NCBI GenBank assembly: GCA_947174495.1
Contig: CAMWJC010000005.1
Coordinates: 1-64,000, forward strand
Direction: 5' to 3'
DNA length: 64,000 nucleotides
Source of the DNA: an uncultured Lachnospiraceae bacterium
GTDB taxonomy: Bacteria; Bacillota; Clostridia; Lachnospirales; Lachnospiraceae
Shown: positions 57,654 through 64,000 of the stretch, piece by piece
Numbering within the stretch: the stretch's first letter is position 1
Layout: the number at the start of each line of letters is the position of its first letter
Translations under genes and position numbers: made by a program
The notes under the pieces: generated by a model
Told to the model about the DNA's origin: nothing
Databases searched by the model: none
Seen by the model: only the letters and a program-made list of their open reading frames with translations

Positions 57654-58625
57654 CTAAGAAATTCCGAACAATGCCAGGATACAAAGCACCGCCGTCACAA
57701 CGGAGAATGCCGCTACAATCGTCGTTTCCTTTAATCCGCATAATTCAAAATGATGATGCAGCGGAGCCATTTTAAAGAAGCGTCTTCCGCCGCTTATTCG
57801 AAAATATGTCACCTGAATGATCACTGACAAAACTTCTATAACATAGATAAATCCCACAATCGGCAAGTAAAGCGGCATCTGCATCATGTAAACACTGCCT
57901 GCTATAAAACCCCCAAGCGCCAGAGAACCCGTGTCTCCCATAAAAACACTTGCCGGGTGCACATTGAACAGCAGAAAACCTAGCAATGCTCCCGCAACTG
58001 CACTGGTAATCGGTTCGATCCCCGCTCCCACACCAATGGATGCAACTGTCAGAAATGTCGCCACCATGACCGTCACGCTGCTTGCCAGTCCGTCTAATCC
58101 ATCTGTAAAATTGGTTCCATTGGCCGTTCCCGCCACTACCAAAAACAAAAAGGGAATCTCCATTTGGCCCAAATTCAGATAACAACCTTTCACAAAAGGA
58201 ATTCTCATAGTCTGCGGCAGAATCCCGATATGAAACAGGTACCACGCAAACACGCCGGTGACTAAAAGCTGTCCCAGCATTTTCTGCCAGGGGCGAAGCC
58301 CCATGGAATTTCTCTGCACTACCTTAATATAGTCATCTAGAAAGCCGATCAATCCAAATCCTACTGTCAAAAAAAAGATCGGCACAATCTTCGGATATTT
58401 TTCTGCATACAGTACTGTCGTAACCGCCACACTGACTATAATCAGAATGCCTCCCATAGTAGGCGTTCCCGACTTTTTCAGATGCGTGTAAGGTCCATCC
58501 TCGCGCACCGTCTGCCCTGCTTTCAGCTGCCGCAGAAAAGGAATGACTACCGGTCCGAGTAGCACACTGAGACCAAATGATATCAGCATCGGCATAATAA
58601 TATGCTCTTTTGCCATTGCTTGCAC
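57654..58625 (-). CDS. mraY: Phospho-N-acetylmuramoyl-pentapeptide transferase
   Basis: KKSGTPTMGGILII; FLDDYIKV; NGTNFTDGLDGLASS. Confidence 0.98.
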   Translation of the reverse strand: MQAMAKEHIIMPMLISFGLSVLLGPVVIPFLRQLKAGQTVREDGPYTHLKKSGTPTMGGILIIVSVAVTTVLYAEKYPKIVPIFFLTVGFGLIGFLDDYIKVVQRNSMGLRPWQKMLGQLLVTGVFAWYLFHIGILPQTMRIPFVKGCYLNLGQMEIPFLFLVVAGTANGTNFTDGLDGLASSVTVMVATFLTVASIGVGAGIEPITSAVAGALLGFLLFNVHPASVFMGDTGSLALGGFIAGSVYMMQMPLYLPIVGFIYVIEVLSVIIQVTYFRISGGRRFFKMAPLHHHFELCGLKETTIVAAFSVVTAVLCILALFGIS

Positions 58626-58628
58626 CTC

Positions 58629-60359
58629 TCAATTATAATCCATTTTCTCCAAATAAGGAAGAATATTTTCAAAAAGCTGCCGTACCACCGGTGCTGCCAC
58701 CTGACCGCCGTAATAAACTCCCTGAGGGTTATGAATTATGGCAAGTGCAAGCACCTGCGGGTCATCTGCTGGTGCAAAGCCGATAAAGGATGCAATATAT
58801 CTGCCGCTTCCCCTTGGAAGAGTCTGACTTGTTGCCGTCTTTCCTCCTACTCTGGCTCCCTCTACATATCCGTTTTTTCCTGTTCCGTTCTCCACCACCT
58901 GTTCTAGGATCATGCGCATTGTTGCGGAAGTCTCCTCCGATACAATATGCTCTGTCACTGGATACGAAAACTGTTCCATTTCTGTCTTTTGTCTGTCTGC
59001 ACTGGCAACCCCAAAGTGAGGTGTCACCCGGTTTCCTCCATTAATAATGGAAGCGGCCGTAGTTGCAAGTTGTATGGGTGTAATCTGAAAAGACTGCCCG
59101 AAAGATACTGTTGCAAGCTCAACCGCCTTCATATCTTCCATCTTATGCATAATGGTTCCTGCCTCCCCCGGCAGATCCACCCCTGTCTTTCCAAGCAAAC
59201 CAAACTGCTTAAAATATTTATAGTAATTTTCAACTCCCAGTCTCAGTCCTACCGTAATAAATACCGGATTGCAGGAATTCATGGTCGCTTCCATAAAATT
59301 CTGAGAGCCATGACCTGTGGTTTTATGGCACCGAATCCGTCTGTCCTCTACCATAATATATCCCGGACAACTGAAACGATCCTCCACCGTGACAACGCCT
59401 CCTTCAAGCCCCGCCGCTGCCGTGATGATCTTGAAGGTGGACCCCGGTTCATAGGTATCATTGATACAACCGTTACGCCACATCTGATTTAACAATTCCT
59501 GCTGTTTTTCCTGTGAAAGACCTTCTGCAACACTCCCCTCCGGAAGCTCATAAGGATTGTTAAGATCAAATTCAGGAACATCTACCATCGCCATGATCTC
59601 TCCGTTTTGAGGATTCATAACCAATATGGACACTCTTTCCGCCTGCTTGGTCTCCATCACCTGTTTTGCAAGCTGAGTGGCATAGCTTTGTATGTTAATA
59701 TCCAAACTGATATAGAGATCCTTTCCTGCTACCGGCTCTACTCTCTCCTCTCCGGCCTCGCTGATCTCAACGCCTCTGGCATCGGTGACTGTAAGAATAG
59801 TTCCCTCCTGTCCTTTCAGATAGTCTTCATATTTTACTTCAAGTCCGATAATTCCCTGATTATCCCCGCCTGTAAAGCCGAGTACCTTCGACGCAAGCTC
59901 TCCATAAGGGTAATAGCGCTTGTAATCTTCATCCACCTTTACCCCGTCAAGATCATAAGCACGGATGGCATCTCCCTTTTCCTTCTCCACATTACTCTTG
60001 ATCCTTTCGATGGAAGAATACTTTTCCACTCGCTTCCGCACATATTCTTCCGACAAATCAAGCTCTTTACTTAGAACTTCAACGATTCTGTCAGGATCTT
60101 TGATCTGGTTGTGGATTACGGAAATAGTACACACGGTTTTATTGTCTGCAATTACGTTTCCATTTGCATCCAATATCCTTCCTCTGGCAGCCTTAATACT
60201 CCGTTCCCGTTCATGAAGCTGCTTCGCCTGCTCTGTATAATAATCAGATTGAAATACCATCAAATAGACCAGTCTACCCGCCAAAACCAAAAAAAGCGCT
60301 AAACAGACAAAAAAAACAACAACTATTTTTTTACGGATAAAGGTTTTGTGATTTACCAT
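58629..60359 (-). CDS. Class B penicillin-binding protein (FtsI/SpoVD-like)
   Basis: YEPGSTFKIITAAAGLE (SxxK); GGKTATSQT (KTG-like); dcw position. Confidence 0.95.
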   Translation of the reverse strand: MVNHKTFIRKKIVVVFFVCLALFLVLAGRLVYLMVFQSDYYTEQAKQLHERERSIKAARGRILDANGNVIADNKTVCTISVIHNQIKDPDRIVEVLSKELDLSEEYVRKRVEKYSSIERIKSNVEKEKGDAIRAYDLDGVKVDEDYKRYYPYGELASKVLGFTGGDNQGIIGLEVKYEDYLKGQEGTILTVTDARGVEISEAGEERVEPVAGKDLYISLDINIQSYATQLAKQVMETKQAERVSILVMNPQNGEIMAMVDVPEFDLNNPYELPEGSVAEGLSQEKQQELLNQMWRNGCINDTYEPGSTFKIITAAAGLEGGVVTVEDRFSCPGYIMVEDRRIRCHKTTGHGSQNFMEATMNSCNPVFITVGLRLGVENYYKYFKQFGLLGKTGVDLPGEAGTIMHKMEDMKAVELATVSFGQSFQITPIQLATTAASIINGGNRVTPHFGVASADRQKTEMEQFSYPVTEHIVSEETSATMRMILEQVVENGTGKNGYVEGARVGGKTATSQTLPRGSGRYIASFIGFAPADDPQVLALAIIHNPQGVYYGGQVAAPVVRQLFENILPYLEKMDYN

Positions 60360-60424
60360 AGAAACCTCATAGAAAAGGTATTATTACAATTTATTACCTT
60401 TCCTACGAGGTTATTCTTAAAACT

Positions 60425-62692
60425 CTATTCTTCTGGTGCTGGCGATGATTCTTCCCGGGGTGTACCCGCTCCAGGATTTTCATCCTCCAAGCCTGCACCC
60501 AGTACATAACCAGTTTCTGGATCTACATAATTTCCGGTACTTGGATCTACCGCATAACCGGTTTCCGGATCAATGGGGAAGTCTCTCCATGGTTCACTGG
60601 GCTTCTGTTCTCCTTCTGGAGGATTTTCACCTTCTCCGGTGCCTTCTCCGCCTTCCTCTCCTTCACCTTCGCCTTCCGCTGCCTCTGTCCCTTCACCTTC
60701 CTCGGTTCCCGGTGCAGGGGCTGTCATAATTTCAATCTGAAGGGCTTCCAGTTCTTCGATTTCTTTGTCTGTCAATTCCTCAGTCATGTAAATTCCCATA
60801 TAAGGAAGAACTTCTGTCAAAACATTGCGTACGATCTTAGTAGCAAACTTCGCACTATCCATAACGGAATTGCTGACGTTCGGCCGGTCAACCACTACAT
60901 AAATAGCAATCTGGGGATCATCAACGGGTGCATAGCCTAAAAAGGAAAGTACGTACTCTTTAGCGGAACGGGGGGCTGTCTGAGCGGTTCCCGTCTTTCC
61001 GCCGATCATATAGCCTGCCGGGCGGGCTGTCTTTCCCGTACCATTTTCTCCGGATACCACAAGATTACACATCTCCCTAACCTTGGCGGATGTAGTTTCC
61101 GATATGGTCTGCCGCAGGAGCCTTGGTTCAATATTCTGTACCGTTGCCCCTGATGGACTAATAATTTTTTTCACCATATGAGGTTCATAATAGTAACCAC
61201 CGTTGATCAGGGAACAAAAGGCCGACATCATCTGTATCATCGTACAGTTGTAACCCTGTCCGAAGCTACAGGTAGCAAGCTCTGTTGACCGCATATTAGT
61301 TTTATCATATACAAGACTTGCTGTCCTCGCCTCTCCTGCCAGATCAATATTCGTTTTCAGTCCAAAATTGAACATATGCTGAAACTCAGTAAATGTCTCT
61401 ACACCGGTAGCACTTGCAATATACATCATATTCACGTTACAGGATCGCTCAATCCCTTCCGAAACACTTAAAACCCCGTCACCCCAGGTATTGTGGCAGG
61501 CGATTGGCCAACCTCCTATTTCCAACTTTCCCTGACAATTATACGTCTCATTCCCTGTGATGCTGCCGCTTTCAATACCTGCCGCTACCGTTATGGGCTT
61601 GGACACCGATCCGGGTTCATAAGTTTCACTAATACAAAAATTCTTCCATAATGCATTTAACTGCCGGTACATGGCGTCATTGTCGTTCTTAAGCTCTGTG
61701 AGGTTTTCCTCATTTACATATTCTCCGGTTCTCGCTCCCTCCTCGTTCAAGATCGGCATACCAATCAAAGCTTCCAAATTTCTGGTATCATTTAAGTCAA
61801 ACACCGGATATCCAGCCATTGCAAGCACTTCTCCGCTGTTCACATCCATGATGATGCAGCCCACATTATTGGCGCCGTTTCCTTCATGGAAATTGTCACG
61901 GTACTCTTCGTCAAATTTCCTTAAATACTTTTCCACAATATTCTGGATATTAATATCAATGGTGGTAATAATGCTATTTCCATCCACTGCTGGTATGGTT
62001 GTTCTCTCCAAATTGGAATCACCGTTCAGATAACCGTATTCCCTGCCTGGTGTCCCCGATAAAGTATCATTATAAAACTCCTCAAGTCCATAGGAGCCCA
62101 CATTATCGCTGGTCGTAAAACCGATTACATCACATGCAAGACTTCCCCCAGGATAACTTCTCTTATATTCTTCCTCAAACCATATGCCTTTGACCAGCGA
62201 TTTTTCCTCGTTGATCAGTTCCATGAGTCCCTGTATCTCCCCAAATGTCAGACGCCTTGCCAGCACATAATATCTGGATGTCTCTTTATTCGCTGCAATA
62301 TAGGAACGCACTGCCGAGACATCCACACCAATCTGACTTCTTAACGCATCCAGAGTCGGTTCCAAATAGGATTCATCCATGGATACCGCAACAGCATCCA
62401 GAACCACATTGTATACCTTCTCGCTGGATGCAAGAATGCTCCCGTTTGTATCAAGAATTGATCCTCTTTTGTACGGAAGTATTGTACTGTCGTATTTTTG
62501 CTGGGAAAGCACCTGCTTTTTGTATCGCTCGCCATTATCTCTGGTAATGATAAATAATCGATAGGATAATCCCACAAAAGCCAGTAGTACAAAAATAAAC
62601 AGTACTACCAGCTTCTTTTGCATTTTAATTGTAAATTTGTTTTTTCTCTTTTTGCTATCCAAACTAACACCTGCTTTATTCCGGAATTTCAC
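60425..62692 (-). CDS. Class B penicillin-binding protein (FtsI/SpoVD-like) with acidic repeat tail
   Basis: YEPGSVSKPITVAAGIE (SxxK); GGKTGTAQTAPRS; tail GEGEGEEGGEGTGEG and DPETGYAVDPSTGNYVDPETGYV. Confidence 0.95.
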   Translation of the reverse strand: MKFRNKAGVSLDSKKRKNKFTIKMQKKLVVLFIFVLLAFVGLSYRLFIITRDNGERYKKQVLSQQKYDSTILPYKRGSILDTNGSILASSEKVYNVVLDAVAVSMDESYLEPTLDALRSQIGVDVSAVRSYIAANKETSRYYVLARRLTFGEIQGLMELINEEKSLVKGIWFEEEYKRSYPGGSLACDVIGFTTSDNVGSYGLEEFYNDTLSGTPGREYGYLNGDSNLERTTIPAVDGNSIITTIDINIQNIVEKYLRKFDEEYRDNFHEGNGANNVGCIIMDVNSGEVLAMAGYPVFDLNDTRNLEALIGMPILNEEGARTGEYVNEENLTELKNDNDAMYRQLNALWKNFCISETYEPGSVSKPITVAAGIESGSITGNETYNCQGKLEIGGWPIACHNTWGDGVLSVSEGIERSCNVNMMYIASATGVETFTEFQHMFNFGLKTNIDLAGEARTASLVYDKTNMRSTELATCSFGQGYNCTMIQMMSAFCSLINGGYYYEPHMVKKIISPSGATVQNIEPRLLRQTISETTSAKVREMCNLVVSGENGTGKTARPAGYMIGGKTGTAQTAPRSAKEYVLSFLGYAPVDDPQIAIYVVVDRPNVSNSVMDSAKFATKIVRNVLTEVLPYMGIYMTEELTDKEIEELEALQIEIMTAPAPGTEEGEGTEAAEGEGEGEEGGEGTGEGENPPEGEQKPSEPWRDFPIDPETGYAVDPSTGNYVDPETGYVLGAGLEDENPGAGTPREESSPAPEE

Positions 62693-63170
62693 CGGTCTGT
62701 CTTACATAATCACTGCCTTCACCATGGAAGGATATGATCTGTCCCTCCTTGGCATAGCTCATGCCAAGCTCCTGAATGGCAATTCTTTTGACTTCGTCCA
62801 GATTGATGTTACTAATGATCCTGTCATAGTTTTCATCATTGGAAAGCTTCAACTCATTCAAGGTACTTTCCATTCTGGAAATATTCTTAATACTACTTGT
62901 GATATCTGCTCTCAGTGTCAGATATCCCGTAAGGATAAAAGCAGTTGCCACAACTGCCGCCACCAAAAACAGCACATATCCAATATTCATATAGAGGGCA
63001 CGATCCCTGTTTCTGCGCACATTTTTCCCTGCACGCCGAACAGGCTCCTGCTGCCGCGGCACAACACGAATTCTTTCCTCCTGTGCCAATCTTCTGGCGG
63101 CAGTATTTCCCTGAACATAAATGCTGCTTCTGTATGCATTTTTATGTCTTTCTCTTGCATTTACCGCCAT
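62676..63170 (-). CDS. FtsL-like septum protein
   Basis: Single TM and coiled-coil segment between rsmH and the PBP. Confidence 0.8.
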   Translation of the reverse strand: MAVNARERHKNAYRSSIYVQGNTAARRLAQEERIRVVPRQQEPVRRAGKNVRRNRDRALYMNIGYVLFLVAAVVATAFILTGYLTLRADITSSIKNISRMESTLNELKLSNDENYDRIISNINLDEVKRIAIQELGMSYAKEGQIISFHGEGSDYVRQTGEIPE

Positions 63171-63252
63171 GTTACCCTCCTACTGCAACTGACAAATTCT
63201 ATAGTTAACGATATTAGATATCGCTTACTATGTTTAACCTCTTCCTATTTCC

Positions 63253-64000
63253 TTAACCGGAAATTTTCTCAAAGATCCGAAGCTTCGCGCTTTTCGATCT
63301 GCTGTTTTCCTCTTGTTCCTCTTCTCCCGGTAAAATCGGTTTTGATGTGATCACCTTTCCTTTGCTTGTCTTTCCGCATACACATACCGGAAATTCGGAA
63401 GGGCAGGTGCAGGGATTTTGTGCTTGTCTGAATTCTGTCTTTACGATTCGGTCTTCCAGAGAATGAAAGGTAATAATACAGAGCCTTCCTCCTGGATTTA
63501 ACAAATCAATCAGTTCTCCGATAGATTCCTTCAGCACCTCCAATTCTCTGTTACACTCAATGCGGATCGCCTGAAAGGTTCTTTTGGAAGGATGTCCCCC
63601 TTCTGCACGCATTTTGGCAGGAATCGCCGAGCGTATGATCTCATTTAACTCTCCTGTGGTCTCAATGGATTTCTCTGCTCTCGCCTTTACGATATGCTTA
63701 GCGATATTTTTTGCAAATTTCTCTTCGCCGTAATCTCTTATTACCCGATACAGCTCCATTTCACTGTATTCGTTCAGAATATCTCTTGCACTTTTTGTCT
63801 GTCTTTGATCCATCCGCATGTCTAACGGAGTATCAAAGCGATAAGAGAATCCTCTCTCCTGCGTATCCAGCTGGTAAGATGATACTCCCAAATCCAGCAC
63901 CATACCGTCTATCCCTGTGATGCCAAGCTCCCAAAGCACTGCTTTGGTATTTTGGTAATTATCCCTTATGATGGTCACCTTATCTCCAAATTGGGAAAGT
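63253..64000 (-). CDS. rsmH: 16S rRNA (cytosine1402-N4)-methyltransferase, N-terminus truncated by window edge
   Basis: [54 protein letters not shown]; frame stays open to 64000 (LSQFGDK upstream of the GTG). Confidence 0.96.
   Translation of the reverse strand, partial: LSQFGDKVTIIRDNYQNTKAVLWELGITGIDGMVLDLGVSSYQLDTQERGFSYRFDTPLDMRMDQRQTKSARDILNEYSEMELYRVIRDYGEEKFAKNIAKHIVKARAEKSIETTGELNEIIRSAIPAKMRAEGGHPSKRTFQAIRIECNRELEVLKESIGELIDLLNPGGRLCIITFHSLEDRIVKTEFRQAQNPCTCPSEFPVCVCGKTSKGKVITSKPILPGEEEQEENSRSKSAKLRIFEKISG

Overview
The window looks like a Lachnospiraceae/Clostridia-type chromosome. It holds two AT-rich accessory blocks set in core genes. Block A (about 1-6.0 kb): a truncated phosphoribosyltransferase-like (PRTase-CE-like) protein open at the left edge and absent from the ORF track, coupled to a beta-class DNA methyltransferase; a single-chain nuclease-methylase-specificity R-M protein; a frameshifted Phd-type antitoxin; and a tyrosine integrase remnant. 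The central core (6-36 kb) has gdhA, shikimate genes (aroQ/aroK/aroE), efp, pyrBI, rubrerythrin, a two-component operon next to an amidase/deacetylase fusion, two paralogous zinc-ribbon/TPR/YD-like repeat proteins, a heavy-metal ATPase operon with an ArsR/SmtB-type operator, DUF5722 and BMP lipoproteins, degV and sigG. Block B (about 36.1-46.7 kb) has AlbA-type regulator remnants, a degraded small-ORF string, a complete type I R-M system (hsdR-M-S), GNAT and APH-like genes, and YjdF behind a yjdF-motif riboswitch. The right part is the sigE-spoIIGA-ftsZ-ftsQ-murA-ftsW-murD-mraY-PBP-PBP-ftsL-rsmH cluster. The most unusual points are the PRTase/methyltransferase pair at the left edge, a 452-bp imperfect palindrome (30632-31083), six tandem 11-bp repeats at the -35 side of the amidase/deacetylase promoter, and a shared 15-mer (about 33-bp imperfect repeat) bracketing the type I R-M block. 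No tools were run. Family names come from motif reading and need a profile search to confirm.
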